Positions 9,163 through 18,056 are shown, counted from the first letter of the stretch. The stretch is DNA of 64,000 nucleotides from Chania multitudinisentens RB-25 (GCF_000520015.2 NZ_CP007044.2:4712001-4776000); one strand, 5' to 3'. Numbers and translations are program-made. The notes: generated from the sequence alone by a model not told the origin.

Positions 9163-9178
9163 TGTGATTTAAATCACT
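9163..9178 (+). promoter_or_regulatory. CRP site in the nagE-nagB control region
   Basis: TGTGA-TTTAAA-TCACT matches nine of ten conserved CRP positions. It sits between the two divergent genes, as in E. coli, where CRP activates both. Apart from these sites the 397-base gap holds no gene. Confidence 0.8.
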
Positions 9179-9351
9179 AAAAAGCAGTCTTGAGCTGCCA
9201 CATTGCTAGCCATCGCACAAAACTTATTTTATCATTAAAAAAATCAACGGCGCGACGTTTAACACGAACGCCTTAAAGCTGAGTTACGCTTAAGACTCTA
9301 GCTTTGGCCTATCACAGTATAGCTACAGTTTATTCTACCAAGAGGTGTACG

Positions 9352-10152
9352 ATGAGACTTATCCCACTGAAAGATACCGCCCAAGTCGGCAAATGGGCTG
9401 CACGCCATATCGTCCAGCGTATCAACGCATTCCAGCCAACCGCCGAGCGCCCGTTTGTCCTCGGCCTTCCTACCGGCGGCACTCCGCTTGAAGCTTATAA
9501 GCACTTGATTGCCATGCATAAAGCAGGTGAAGTCAGCTTTAAGCACGTGATCACTTTCAATATGGATGAATACGTCGGTCTGCCGCAGGCACACCCTGAA
9601 AGCTATCATACTTTTATGTACCGCAACTTCTTCGACCACGTTGATATTCCAGCAGAAAACATCAATCTGCTGAATGGTAACGCACCAGACGTGGATGAAG
9701 AATGCCGCCAGTACGAAGCTAAGATGAAATCTTACGGTAAAGTTCACCTGTTCATGGGTGGCGTAGGGGTTGATGGACATATTGCGTTCAACGAACCCGC
9801 CTCTTCCCTGGCTTCACGCACCCGTATCAAAACGCTGACGGAAGAAACCCGCATCGCTAACTCCCGTTTCTTTGACGGCGACGTCAGCCAAGTACCGAAA
9901 TATGCATTGACCGTGGGCGTGGGCACTTTGCTGGATGCAGAGGAAGTGATGATTCTGGTCACCGGCCGTGGCAAGGCGCAGGCCCTGGAAGCCGCAGTAG
10001 AAGGCTGTGTTAACCATATGTGGACCATCAGTTGCCTACAGCTGCACGCGAAATCCGTTGTGGTTTGCGATGAGCCTTCCACTATGGAGCTCAAGGTGAA
10101 AACCGTTAAATATTTCCGTGAATTAGAAGCGGAAAGCGTTAATAGTCTTTAA
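9352..10152 (+). CDS. nagB: Glucosamine-6-phosphate deaminase
   Basis: Converts glucosamine-6-phosphate to fructose-6-phosphate and ammonia, the last step of GlcNAc catabolism. It is 266 residues, as in E. coli. The general-base D72 (FNMDEYVG) and the catalytic D141, H143 and E148 in GVGVDGHIAFNEP are present. The start is the ATG of MRLIPL at 9352 behind AGAGGTG; in-frame codons further upstream have no family support. It is the first gene of nagBACD, with nagA following after 21 bases. Confidence 0.98.
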   Translation: MRLIPLKDTAQVGKWAARHIVQRINAFQPTAERPFVLGLPTGGTPLEAYKHLIAMHKAGEVSFKHVITFNMDEYVGLPQAHPESYHTFMYRNFFDHVDIPAENINLLNGNAPDVDEECRQYEAKMKSYGKVHLFMGGVGVDGHIAFNEPASSLASRTRIKTLTEETRIANSRFFDGDVSQVPKYALTVGVGTLLDAEEVMILVTGRGKAQALEAAVEGCVNHMWTISCLQLHAKSVVVCDEPSTMELKVKTVKYFRELEAESVNSL

Positions 10153-10173
10153 ATTTCTGCGGGGGCTACCTAC

Positions 10174-11328
10174 ATGTTCGCTTTAACCCAATGCCGGATC
10201 TTTACCGGCCACGACGTGCTTGATGATCATGCAGTTGTCATTGCTGATGGTCTGATTGAACGGGTCTGCCTACAGGCTAAATTACCTGCTGACATCGAAA
10301 CGCGCGATCTGGGTGGTGCCATCTTAGCCCCCGGCTTTATCGACGTGCAGCTCAACGGCTGTGGCGGCGTGCAATTCAACGATTCGCTAGAGGCTATCTC
10401 GGAAGAAACGCTGGAAATTATGCAGCGTGCCAATGAAAAATCGGGCTGTACCAGTTATCTGCCTACGTTGATCACCTCCAGCGACGACTTTATGAAGCAC
10501 AGCATCAATGTGATGCGCGCTTATCTGAAAAACAATCCTAATCAGGCGCTTGGCCTGCATCTGGAAGGGCCATACTTGAGCGAGCTCAAGAAAGGCACCC
10601 ATAACCCGGCATTTATCCGCAAGCCCACCAGCGAGATGATCGGCTACCTATGTGCCAATGCCGATGTGATCACCAAAGTGACGCTGGCACCGGAAATGGT
10701 TGCGCCACAATTTATCAAACAGCTGGCCCAGGCCGGTATTGTGGTTTCTGCTGGCCACTCAAACGCCACCTATGATCAGGCACGCATTGGCTTTGCCGCC
10801 GGTATTACTTTCGCCACGCACCTGTACAACGCCATGCCTTATATTACCGGGCGTGAGCCAGGCCTGATGGGGGCCATCTTCGATACGCCGGAGGTCTATA
10901 CCGGGATCATCGCTGACGGGCACCATGTCGCCTGGGCGAGTATCCGTAATGCCAAACGAGTAAAAGGGGATAAACTGGTTCTGGTTACCGATGCAACCGC
11001 ACCAGCAGGCGCGGACATTGACCAGTTTATTTTTGCTGGTAAAACAATATACTATCGCGATGGGCTGTGTGTTGATGAAAACGGTACGCTGAGTGGTTCA
11101 GCGCTCACCATGCTCGAAGCCGTGCAAAATAGCGTGGAACATGTGGGTATCCCACTGGATGAAGCGTTGCGTATGGCTACGCTGTATCCGGCACGTGCCA
11201 TTGGTGTTGCACAACGTTTAGGCACCATTGAAGCAGGTAAAGTGGCCAACCTGGCCGTATTTACCCGCGATTATAGGATTACAAAGACCTTCGTTAACGG
11301 TAACGAGGTTTATACCCCACTGACTTGA
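10174..11328 (+). CDS. nagA: N-acetylglucosamine-6-phosphate deacetylase
   Basis: Removes the acetyl group from GlcNAc-6-phosphate, giving glucosamine-6-phosphate for NagB and clearing the NagC inducer. The 384-residue amidohydrolase shows the metal and active-site segments HLEGPYLS, SAGHSNA, THLYNAMP and VTDATAPAG in order. E. coli NagA has 382 residues. The last codons (YTPLT-stop) lie inside one end of an interspersed repeat that starts at 11311, so the C-terminus appears to have been rewritten by that insertion. Confidence 0.97.
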   Translation: MFALTQCRIFTGHDVLDDHAVVIADGLIERVCLQAKLPADIETRDLGGAILAPGFIDVQLNGCGGVQFNDSLEAISEETLEIMQRANEKSGCTSYLPTLITSSDDFMKHSINVMRAYLKNNPNQALGLHLEGPYLSELKKGTHNPAFIRKPTSEMIGYLCANADVITKVTLAPEMVAPQFIKQLAQAGIVVSAGHSNATYDQARIGFAAGITFATHLYNAMPYITGREPGLMGAIFDTPEVYTGIIADGHHVAWASIRNAKRVKGDKLVLVTDATAPAGADIDQFIFAGKTIYYRDGLCVDENGTLSGSALTMLEAVQNSVEHVGIPLDEALRMATLYPARAIGVAQRLGTIEAGKVANLAVFTRDYRITKTFVNGNEVYTPLT

Positions 11329-11436
11329 AGCCACAGCGTTGTTGGCTGTGGGCGCTCACCCCAGCCACAAAGTTATCGATGCTTTTGGGGATACTCGCCC
11401 TTGCTGCTTAGCTGCAACTTCAAGTAATTTGGGTAT
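11311..11436 (-). repeat. MITE-like interspersed repeat between nagA and nagC
   Basis: The two ends are imperfect inverted repeats of about 25 bases. Read outward-in on the minus strand one end is ATACCCAAATTACTTGAAG, and on the plus strand the other is ATACCCCACTGACTTGAAG. I recognise the pattern as a common non-coding repeat of Serratia and Yersinia. It encodes no protein and overlaps the nagA stop codon. Confidence 0.65.
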
Positions 11437-11464
11437 CATTCACAGACAAAGAGTAAAATTATTG

Positions 11465-12685
11465 ATGAGCGCAGGCGGACCAGCACAAATAGGGAACGTT
11501 GACTTAGTTAAACAACTCAATGGCGCAGCAGTTTATCGCCTGATCGACCAACAAGGCCCGATCTCGCGTATTCAGATTGCTGAACTCAGCCAGCTTGCCC
11601 CCGCCAGCGTCACCAAAATTACGCGCCAGCTGTTGGAGCGCGGCCTGATCAAAGAAGTGGATCAACAAGCCTCCACCGGCGGCCGCCGTGCTATTTCTAT
11701 TGTTTCTGAAACCCGCCAATTTCATACCGTTGCCGTGCGCCTTGGCCGCCATGATGCCACCATTACGTTGTATGACATGAGCGGCAAGTCTCTGGGGGAG
11801 GAGCATTATTCTCTGCCGGAGCGCACTCAAGAGACGCTGGAAAATGCACTGTTCAATGCTATCGAACAATTTATTGCCAGCTATCAGCGCAAGCTGCGCG
11901 AGCTGATTGCGATTGCCGTGATCCTGCCCGGTTTAGTTAACCCCGCTCAGGGCATTGTGCGCTATATGCCGCACATCAGCATCAATAACTGGGCGCTGGT
12001 TGATAACCTTCAGCAACGTTTCAAGATCACCAGCTTTATCGGCCATGATATCCGCAGCCTGGCACTGGCCGAGCATTACTTCGGCGCCACACGTGATTGC
12101 GAAGATTCTATTCTGGTGCGCCTGCACCGCGGCACCGGAGCCGGGATTATCGTCAATGGTCAAATCTTCCTGGGCAACAACGGCAACGTGGGTGAGATCG
12201 GCCATATTCAGATCGATCCGCTTGGGGAACGCTGCCATTGCGGTAATTTTGGTTGCCTGGAAACCGTCGCCTCCAACGCGGCGATTGAACAGCGCGTGCG
12301 CCACCTGCTGGCACAGAATTATCCAAGCAAATTGACGCTGGACGATTGTAATATCAGCGCAATCTGCAAAGCTGCCAATCGTGGTGATTTGCTAGCCAGC
12401 GAAGTGCTCGAACACGTTGGCCGCTACCTCGGCAAAGCCGTGGCCATCGCCATCAACCTGTTCAACCCGCAAAAAGTGGTCATTGCCGGTGAGATCACCG
12501 AAGCGGATAAGGTACTGTTGCCAGCGATACAAAGCTGCATCAATACGCAGGCGTTGAAAGATTTTCGCAAAAACCTGCCGGTGGTTACCTCGGAGCTTAA
12601 CCATCGTTCAGCAATCGGTGCTTTTGCCTTGGCCAAACGTGCCATGCTTAATGGCGTACTTTTGCAACGGTTGCTGGAAAGCTGA
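11465..12685 (+). CDS. nagC: NagC, ROK-family GlcNAc-responsive repressor
   Basis: Represses the nag and chitin genes unless GlcNAc-6-phosphate is present. The 406 residues equal E. coli NagC in length. The N-terminal winged helix (ISRIQIAELSQLAP, recognition part SVTKITRQLLERGL) is followed by the ROK sugar-binding domain with the zinc motif CHCGNFGCLE. I start it at the ATG of MSAGGPAQIG (11465); an open frame extends upstream into the repeat but lacks family similarity. The spacing to nagA (136 bases) is filled by the repeat element. Likely operators are at 4631-4652 and 9130-9150. Confidence 0.96.
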   Translation: MSAGGPAQIGNVDLVKQLNGAAVYRLIDQQGPISRIQIAELSQLAPASVTKITRQLLERGLIKEVDQQASTGGRRAISIVSETRQFHTVAVRLGRHDATITLYDMSGKSLGEEHYSLPERTQETLENALFNAIEQFIASYQRKLRELIAIAVILPGLVNPAQGIVRYMPHISINNWALVDNLQQRFKITSFIGHDIRSLALAEHYFGATRDCEDSILVRLHRGTGAGIIVNGQIFLGNNGNVGEIGHIQIDPLGERCHCGNFGCLETVASNAAIEQRVRHLLAQNYPSKLTLDDCNISAICKAANRGDLLASEVLEHVGRYLGKAVAIAINLFNPQKVVIAGEITEADKVLLPAIQSCINTQALKDFRKNLPVVTSELNHRSAIGAFALAKRAMLNGVLLQRLLES

Positions 12686-12731
12686 CCCCCTTCGACAGGC
12701 ATGCTATCTTCACTTTTTGCCTGCAACTCTA

Positions 12732-12770
12732 CCCCGCTTTTTTCGCTGTAATTCACCGCAAAAAGAGGGG
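12732..12770 (+). other. Hairpin in the nagC-nagD gap
   Basis: CCCCGCTTTTT and AAAAAGAGGGG can pair with one mismatch. No T run follows. It could be an attenuating or stabilising structure in the nagD leader. Confidence 0.4.
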
Positions 12771-12792
12771 TAAATCATGAGAAACAGCAACA

Positions 12793-13545
12793 ATGACGAT
12801 TAAAAACGTAATATGCGATATTGATGGCGTGCTGATGCATGACAATACTGCCGTTCCCGGTGCCGACCTGTTCCTGGCCCGCCTTCAGGAGCAAGGGATG
12901 CCACTGGTCATGCTGACCAACTACCCATCGCAAACCGCGCAGGATCTGGCCAACCGCTTTGCCGCTGCGGGGCTGAACGTGCCGGAAAGCGCGTTTTATA
13001 CCTCAGCAATGGCTACTGCCGATTTTCTGCGGCGCCAGGAAGGCAAAAAAGCCTATGTGGTTGGCGAAGGCGCACTCATTCACGAACTGTATAAAGCCGG
13101 TTTTACGATTACCGATATCAACCCAGATTTTGTGATCGTGGGCGAAACGCGCTCCTATAACTGGGATATGATGCATAAAGCAGCCTATTTCGTCACCCAT
13201 GGCGCGCGCTTTATCGCCACCAATCCCGATACCCACGGCCACGGATTCGTTCCTGCCTGTGGGGCCTTGTGCGCACCCATCGAAAAAATCACCGGGCGCA
13301 AACCGTTTTATGTCGGTAAACCGAGCCCGTGGATCATCCGCGCCGCACTGAACAAACTACAGGCCCATTCAGAAGAAACGGTGATCGTCGGTGACAACCT
13401 GCGCACCGACATCCTGGCCGGTTTCCAGGCTGGCCTGGAAACCATTCTGGTGTTGTCCGGCGTTTCCACGCTGAATGATGTCGAAACCATGCCATTCCGC
13501 CCAAGTTATATCTTCCCTTCGGTGGCAGATATCAATATCTTTTGA
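12793..13545 (+). CDS. nagD: NagD, HAD-family nucleotide phosphatase
   Basis: A cytoplasmic HAD phosphatase; the E. coli enzyme prefers UMP and is thought to limit UDP-GlcNAc pathway by-products. The 250 residues show the nucleophile motif CDIDGVL at the N-terminus, the Thr motif MLTNYPS, the Lys of VGKPSPW and the metal-binding VGDNLRTDI, with a type IIA cap between. Length equals E. coli NagD. It is the last gene of nagBACD; chiC follows after about 216 bases. Confidence 0.95.
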   Translation: MTIKNVICDIDGVLMHDNTAVPGADLFLARLQEQGMPLVMLTNYPSQTAQDLANRFAAAGLNVPESAFYTSAMATADFLRRQEGKKAYVVGEGALIHELYKAGFTITDINPDFVIVGETRSYNWDMMHKAAYFVTHGARFIATNPDTHGHGFVPACGALCAPIEKITGRKPFYVGKPSPWIIRAALNKLQAHSEETVIVGDNLRTDILAGFQAGLETILVLSGVSTLNDVETMPFRPSYIFPSVADINIF

Positions 13546-13611
13546 TTCCCAGGGCGGCGATCTCCGCTGCCCGGTTATTTTCCTGCCTGTAAAAAATCAA
13601 TCAATAGCCTC

Positions 13612-13638
13612 AGATTATTTTCAACGTGAAATTTATTA
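13612..13638 (+). promoter_or_regulatory. Candidate NagC-like operator upstream of chiC
   Basis: TTTCA-ACG-TGAAA in AT-rich flanks forms a palindrome about 130 bases before chiC. It shares the TTTC...GAAA frame with the nagE site but lacks its central CG pairs, so the assignment is tentative. Confidence 0.3.
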
Positions 13639-13761
13639 TTCTGCGGCAAATAAAGCTTTCACCCTCACCTAATAAAAAAAACGGCATTCTAGATGCATGC
13701 CCAATAATTTACTTTACGGCATGTTAACTAAATCCTGTTTTCATAAATAATGAGGTTGATG

Positions 13762-15225
13762 ATGGCTGATATTAACTCTTCCATTCCGAGTACCCTAACC
13801 GACGATGCCGCTGGTATGCCGGATATGCGTAATAAAAAAATCATGCTGGGTTTTTGGCAAAACTGGCCGGCAGGTAACAGCGATGGCTACCAGCAAGGTC
13901 AGTTTGCGAATATGAATCTGACCGATATTCCTGAAGCATACAATGTGATTGCCGTGGCGTTTATGAAAGGCGAAGGCATTCCCACCTTTAAACCCTATAA
14001 CCTTTCCGATGCTGAGTTCCGCCGCCAGGTTGGCGTTTTAAACTGTCAAGGACGTGCGGTATTAATCTCTCTCGGTGGTGCCGATGCGCATATCGCTTTA
14101 AAAACCGGCGATGAAGATAAATTGAAAGATGAAATTATCCGCTTGGTAGAAACCTATGGTTTCGATGGCTTGGATATTGATCTGGAGCAGACAGCAATTA
14201 ATGCCGCCAATAATAAAACCGTATTACCAACCGCACTGAAGAAAGTAAAAGATTATTACGCTGCTCAAGGTAAAAATTTCATTATCAGCATGGCACCAGA
14301 GTTCCCTTATTTACGCACTGCGGGCAATTACCTGGATTATATTTCCGCGCTAGAAGGTTATTATGATTTTATCGCTCCACAATATTATAACCAAGGAGGT
14401 GATGGTCTTTGGGTTGATGAGGCCAATGGCGGTGAAGGGGCTTGGATTACCCAGAACGATGACACAGTGAAAGAAGACTTCCTGTATTACCTGACAGAAA
14501 GCCTGGTTACCGGCACCCGCAATTACACAAAAATCCCACCTGATAAATTTGTTATCGGCCTACCAAGCAATGTCGACGCAGCAGCAAGCGGTTACGTGGT
14601 CGATCCGCAGGCGGTCTACCGTGCATTTAGCCGCTTGGATGCCAACAATCTGTCGATCAAAGGCTTGATGACCTGGTCCGTCAACTGGGACAACGGTAAA
14701 AGCAAAACGGGTGTGGCGTACAACTGGGAATTTGCTAAACGCTACACCCAGTTGATTCAAGGAGGCGTGCTCCCACCTCAGCCAGAAAAACCCAATGCCC
14801 CCACGGCGCTGACCGTTTCGGCCTTGACTGCAACCTCATTGCAATTGAGCTGGTCTGCCGCCACCGGCATTAATCCTGTTGTCAGTTACACCGTTTACCG
14901 CAACGGTAACGCTATTGGCCAAACAGGCAGCCTTAGCTTGCAAGACAGGGGCCTGACCGCCAACACCCAATACAGCTACTTTGTCACCGCAACCGACAGT
15001 AAAGGTAACCAATCATTGCCAAGCAGCTCACTGACAGTAAAAACCACGGACGATGGCACCACGCCACCGAATCCGGGCATCACCGAGTGGGAAATCAATC
15101 ACGCTTATAAAGCTGGCGACATAGTGACCTATCAAGGCAAAAAATATACCTGTATTCAATCACATACTTCGAATGCGGGCTGGACACCGACCGCCGCCTT
15201 CACCCTGTGGCAACTAATCGCCTGA
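13762..15225 (+). CDS. chiC: Chitinase C (GH18-FnIII-CBM5)
   Basis: An endo-acting extracellular chitinase. The 487 residues comprise a GH18 barrel (about 20-340) with the catalytic DGLDIDLEQ motif (Glu at residue 142), an FnIII domain (about 345-430) and a C-terminal CBM5 chitin-binding domain ending in FTLWQLIA. It closely follows S. marcescens ChiC. No signal peptide is present, as in that family; in S. marcescens ChiC leaves the cell through a holin/endopeptidase route, whose genes are not in this window. The ATG at 13762 has TGAGGT at good spacing; two earlier ATGs (13750, 13759) are less well placed. Confidence 0.95.
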   Translation: MADINSSIPSTLTDDAAGMPDMRNKKIMLGFWQNWPAGNSDGYQQGQFANMNLTDIPEAYNVIAVAFMKGEGIPTFKPYNLSDAEFRRQVGVLNCQGRAVLISLGGADAHIALKTGDEDKLKDEIIRLVETYGFDGLDIDLEQTAINAANNKTVLPTALKKVKDYYAAQGKNFIISMAPEFPYLRTAGNYLDYISALEGYYDFIAPQYYNQGGDGLWVDEANGGEGAWITQNDDTVKEDFLYYLTESLVTGTRNYTKIPPDKFVIGLPSNVDAAASGYVVDPQAVYRAFSRLDANNLSIKGLMTWSVNWDNGKSKTGVAYNWEFAKRYTQLIQGGVLPPQPEKPNAPTALTVSALTATSLQLSWSAATGINPVVSYTVYRNGNAIGQTGSLSLQDRGLTANTQYSYFVTATDSKGNQSLPSSSLTVKTTDDGTTPPNPGITEWEINHAYKAGDIVTYQGKKYTCIQSHTSNAGWTPTAAFTLWQLIA

Positions 15226-15281
15226 TAACCCTTGCGTCTATCCAGCTACAGCATCGTTGGTAATGGCGTAAAATCTGCTTA

Positions 15282-15314
15282 ATGGATTGCCAGAAAATTT
15301 TACCGGCAATCCAT
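15282..15314 (+). terminator. Inverted repeat after chiC, possible terminator
   Basis: A 10-bp perfect stem ATGGATTGCC/GGCAATCCAT lies 57 bases after the chiC stop codon. No strong T run follows. The remaining bases up to asnB (15315-15559) are AT-rich and show no gene. Confidence 0.4.
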
Positions 15315-15559
15315 GTATCCCCTTAAAAATTATACATTCGCTAATTTTCTACCTATAAAACTGCATATCCGCTAATTTCCGCCACTACTCAACTGACTAT
15401 TTTTCAGTGTAACGTTAAAACGCTTGCATGTTTGTCAGGTTTTGACGCATTTTCATCATCAGAAGGCAGAAAAACCGCATCATTATTGATAAAACGGTAA
15501 TACTGTAAATAACAGCGAATGAATTTCACAGCCCAAGAAAAGTCGTTAGGAGAGTTTGT

Positions 15560-17224
15560 ATGTGTTCTATTTTCGGTGTGCTCGATCTGAAGTCCGACCC
15601 TGTTGAACTGCGCAAAAAAGCCCTGGAGTTATCCCGCTTAATGCGCCATCGCGGCCCGGATTGGTCCGGCGTTTATGCCAGCGATAAGGCCATCTTGGCC
15701 CATGAGCGCCTGTCGATTGTTGACGTGAACAACGGTGCCCAACCGCTGTACAACGCCGCGCACACCCACGTTTTGGCCGTTAACGGTGAAATCTACAACC
15801 ATCAGGCACTGCGCCAAAAATTAAGCGACCGGTATGAGTTCCAGACCGGCTCCGACTGTGAAGTTATCCTGGCGCTGTATCAGGAAAAAGGCCCCGACTT
15901 CCTTGATGAATTACAAGGCATGTTTGCCTTTGCACTGTATGACACAGAGAAAGATGCTTACCTGATTGGCCGCGATCATCTCGGCATTATTCCGCTGTAT
16001 ATGGGCCATGACGAGCATGGCAACCTGTTTGTCGCTTCTGAAATGAAAGCGCTGGTGCCGGTTTGCCGCAGCATCAAAGAATTCCCGGCGGGCAGCTATC
16101 TGTGGAGCCAGGATGGGGAAATCCGTACCTACTATCAGCGTGACTGGTTCGATTTCGACAACGTCAAAGACAACGTGACCGATGCCAACGCGCTGCGTAA
16201 CGCCCTGGAAGAATCGGTGAAAAGCCACCTGATGTCCGATGTGCCTTACGGTGTGTTGCTCTCTGGTGGGCTGGATTCTTCGGTGATTTCCGCCATTACC
16301 AAGAAATACGCCGCACGCCGTGTGGAAGATGGCGAGCGTAGCGAAGCCTGGTGGCCGCAGTTGCACTCCTTCGCCGTCGGTCTGCAAGGTTCACCGGATC
16401 TGCGCGCCGCGCAGGAAGTGGCTAACCATCTTGGCACCGTACACCACGAAATCCACTTTACGGTGCAGGAAGGGTTGGATGCGATCCGTGACGTGATTTA
16501 CCACATCGAAACCTACGATGTCACCACTATCCGCGCCTCAACGCCAATGTATCTGATGTCGCGTAAAATCAAGGCGATGGGGATTAAAATGGTGCTGTCC
16601 GGTGAAGGTGCCGATGAAGTGTTCGGCGGTTATCTGTACTTCCATAAAGCACCGAACGCCAAAGAATTCCACGAAGAAACCGTGCGTAAATTACTGGCAC
16701 TGCATATGTATGACTGTGCCCGCGCCAACAAAGCCATGTCGGCCTGGGGGGTAGAAGCCCGCGTGCCGTTCTTGGACAAAAACTTCCTTAACGTTGCCAT
16801 GCGCATCAACCCAAAAGACAAAATGTGCGGCAATGGCAAAATGGAAAAACACATTATTCGCCAATGTTTTGAATCCTATCTGCCGGCGAGCGTCGCCTGG
16901 CGCCAAAAGGAACAGTTCTCCGACGGCGTAGGCTACAGTTGGATCGATACCTTGAAAGAAGTGGCCGCCAAGCAGATCAGCGATCAACAGCTTGAAACCG
17001 CACGCTTCCGTTTCCCGTACAACACGCCGACCTCCAAAGAAGGCTATCTGTACCGCGAGATTTTCGAAGAACTCTTCCCACTGCCAAGCGCTGCGGAATG
17101 TGTTCCTGGCGGCCCATCGGTAGCTTGTTCGTCAGCCAAAGCCATTGAATGGGATGAGTCCTTCAAAAAGATGGATGATCCTTCTGGCCGCGCAGTCGGC
17201 GTTCACCAATCAGCCTATCAATAA
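15560..17224 (+). CDS. asnB: Asparagine synthetase B (glutamine-hydrolysing)
   Basis: Makes asparagine from aspartate, ATP and glutamine. It is 554 residues, like E. coli AsnB. Cys2 (MCSIFGV) is the glutaminase nucleophile after Met removal. The N-terminal Ntn amidotransferase domain (to about 200) is followed by the synthetase domain with the PP-loop SGGLDSS. The ATG at 15560 has TAGGAGAG upstream. The order nagD-asnB-tRNA cluster is as in E. coli, except for the inserted chiC. Confidence 0.97.
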   Translation: MCSIFGVLDLKSDPVELRKKALELSRLMRHRGPDWSGVYASDKAILAHERLSIVDVNNGAQPLYNAAHTHVLAVNGEIYNHQALRQKLSDRYEFQTGSDCEVILALYQEKGPDFLDELQGMFAFALYDTEKDAYLIGRDHLGIIPLYMGHDEHGNLFVASEMKALVPVCRSIKEFPAGSYLWSQDGEIRTYYQRDWFDFDNVKDNVTDANALRNALEESVKSHLMSDVPYGVLLSGGLDSSVISAITKKYAARRVEDGERSEAWWPQLHSFAVGLQGSPDLRAAQEVANHLGTVHHEIHFTVQEGLDAIRDVIYHIETYDVTTIRASTPMYLMSRKIKAMGIKMVLSGEGADEVFGGYLYFHKAPNAKEFHEETVRKLLALHMYDCARANKAMSAWGVEARVPFLDKNFLNVAMRINPKDKMCGNGKMEKHIIRQCFESYLPASVAWRQKEQFSDGVGYSWIDTLKEVAAKQISDQQLETARFRFPYNTPTSKEGYLYREIFEELFPLPSAAECVPGGPSVACSSAKAIEWDESFKKMDDPSGRAVGVHQSAYQ

Positions 17225-17234
17225 CCCTCTCCCC

Positions 17235-17260
17235 GGCGGGCTGCAAAGCCCGCCTTTTGT
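17235..17260 (+). terminator. Rho-independent terminator of asnB
   Basis: The stem GGCGGGCT/AGCCCGCC with loop GCAA is followed by TTTTGTT, 11 bases after the stop codon. Confidence 0.85.
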
Positions 17261-17363
17261 TGATGTTTTCAAACACCAATCGCATAAACTGACGCTTTTA
17301 TCACCAACCTGTTCACAACCCAGACAAACAACACCTGCGGGTACTTTTTCGGGAAAAAACTTG

Positions 17364-17392
17364 TTGACGCAAAACGGCCATATACGCATAAT
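17364..17392 (+). promoter_or_regulatory. Promoter of the tRNA operon
   Basis: The -35 TTGACG and -10 CATAAT are 17 bases apart, followed by a GC-rich discriminator (GCGCCCC), typical of stringently controlled stable-RNA promoters. The first tRNA starts about 40 bases downstream. Confidence 0.8.
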
Positions 17393-17431
17393 GCGCCCCG
17401 CAACGCCGATGAAGGTTGCGCGAAAAAAGAT

Positions 17432-17508
17432 GGCTACGTAGCTCAGTTGGTTAGAGCACATCACTCATAATGATGGGGTCACAGGTTCGAATCCCGTCGT
17501 AGCCACCA
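17432..17508 (+). tRNA. metT: tRNA-Met (CAT, elongator)
   Basis: A 77-base cloverleaf with GGCTACG/CGTAGCC acceptor arms, anticodon CAT in CTCATAA, and encoded CCA. It is the first of six tRNAs, in the place of E. coli metT. Confidence 0.96.
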
Positions 17509-17515
17509 TCTTTTT

Positions 17516-17600
17516 GCGGGAGTGGCGAAATTGGTAGACGCACTAGATTTAGGTTCTAGCGCCGCAAGGTGTGCGAGTTCAAGTCTCGCCTCCCGCACCA
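17516..17600 (+). tRNA. leuW: tRNA-Leu (TAG)
   Basis: An 85-base class II tRNA with a long variable arm, anticodon TAG in TTTAGGT, acceptor GCGGGAG/CTCCCGC and encoded CCA. Position matches E. coli leuW. Confidence 0.96.
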
Positions 17601-17629
17601 TTTCTTTTCATCGTTGTGATTACAGCAAA

Positions 17630-17704
17630 TGGGGTATCGCCAAGCGGTAAGGCACCGGTTTTTGATACCGGCATTCCCTGGTTCGAATCCAGGTACCCCA
17701 GCCA
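17630..17704 (+). tRNA. glnU: tRNA-Gln (TTG), copy 1
   Basis: A 75-base tRNA with TGGGGTA acceptor start, anticodon TTG and encoded CCA. The anticodon stem is ACCGG/CCGG, which differs from copy 2 by a compensating pair. Confidence 0.95.
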
Positions 17705-17742
17705 TTTTTTGGATGGGATGCTGTAAAATTTGATTATGTTAT

Positions 17743-17817
17743 TGGGGTATCGCCAAGCGGTAAGGCACTGGTTTTTGATACCAGCATTCCCTGGTTCGAA
17801 TCCAGGTACCCCAGCCA
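17743..17817 (+). tRNA. glnW: tRNA-Gln (TTG), copy 2
   Basis: A 75-base tRNA nearly identical to copy 1. In the anticodon stem a C-G pair is replaced by T-A (ACTGG/CCAG), preserving the fold. Confidence 0.95.
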
Positions 17818-17856
17818 TAACATAAGTTCTTGACCTGTAAAGAAAGTAGTGAAAAC

Positions 17857-17933
17857 GGCTACGTAGCTCAGTTGGTTAGAGCACATCACTCATAATGATG
17901 GGGTCACAGGTTCAAATCCCGTCGTAGCCACCA
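17857..17933 (+). tRNA. metU: tRNA-Met (CAT), copy 2
   Basis: A 77-base elongator tRNA-Met, identical to the copy at 17432 except for one base in the T loop (TTCAAAT instead of TTCGAAT). Confidence 0.95.
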
Positions 17934-17947
17934 TCATGTTGTACTAT

Positions 17948-18022
17948 TGGGGTGTCGCCAAGCGGTAAGGCTCTGGTTTCTGATACCAGCATACCCAGGT
18001 TCGAATCCTGGCACCCCAGCCA
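17948..18022 (+). tRNA. glnV: tRNA-Gln (CTG)
   Basis: A 75-base tRNA with anticodon CTG in TTTCTGAT and encoded CCA. E. coli has two CTG copies (glnV, glnX) here; only one is present in this window. Confidence 0.95.
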
Positions 18023-18031
18023 AATTCAGAA

Positions 18032-18056
18032 AGGCCCGCTTCGGCGGGCCTTTTGC
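18032..18056 (+). terminator. Terminator of the tRNA operon
   Basis: The stem AGGCCCGC/GCGGGCCT with loop TTCG is followed by TTTGCTTTT, ten bases after the last tRNA. Confidence 0.88.

Noticed and set aside
11339..11464. N-terminal extension of NagC by 42 codons
   Set aside because: The extension is encoded by the repeat element and has no counterpart in NagC proteins; the ATG at 11465 gives the exact family length.
17432..18022. Possible attachment site or integrated element at the tRNA cluster
   Set aside because: The tRNAs are tightly packed with no integrase or duplicated tRNA end outside the array.
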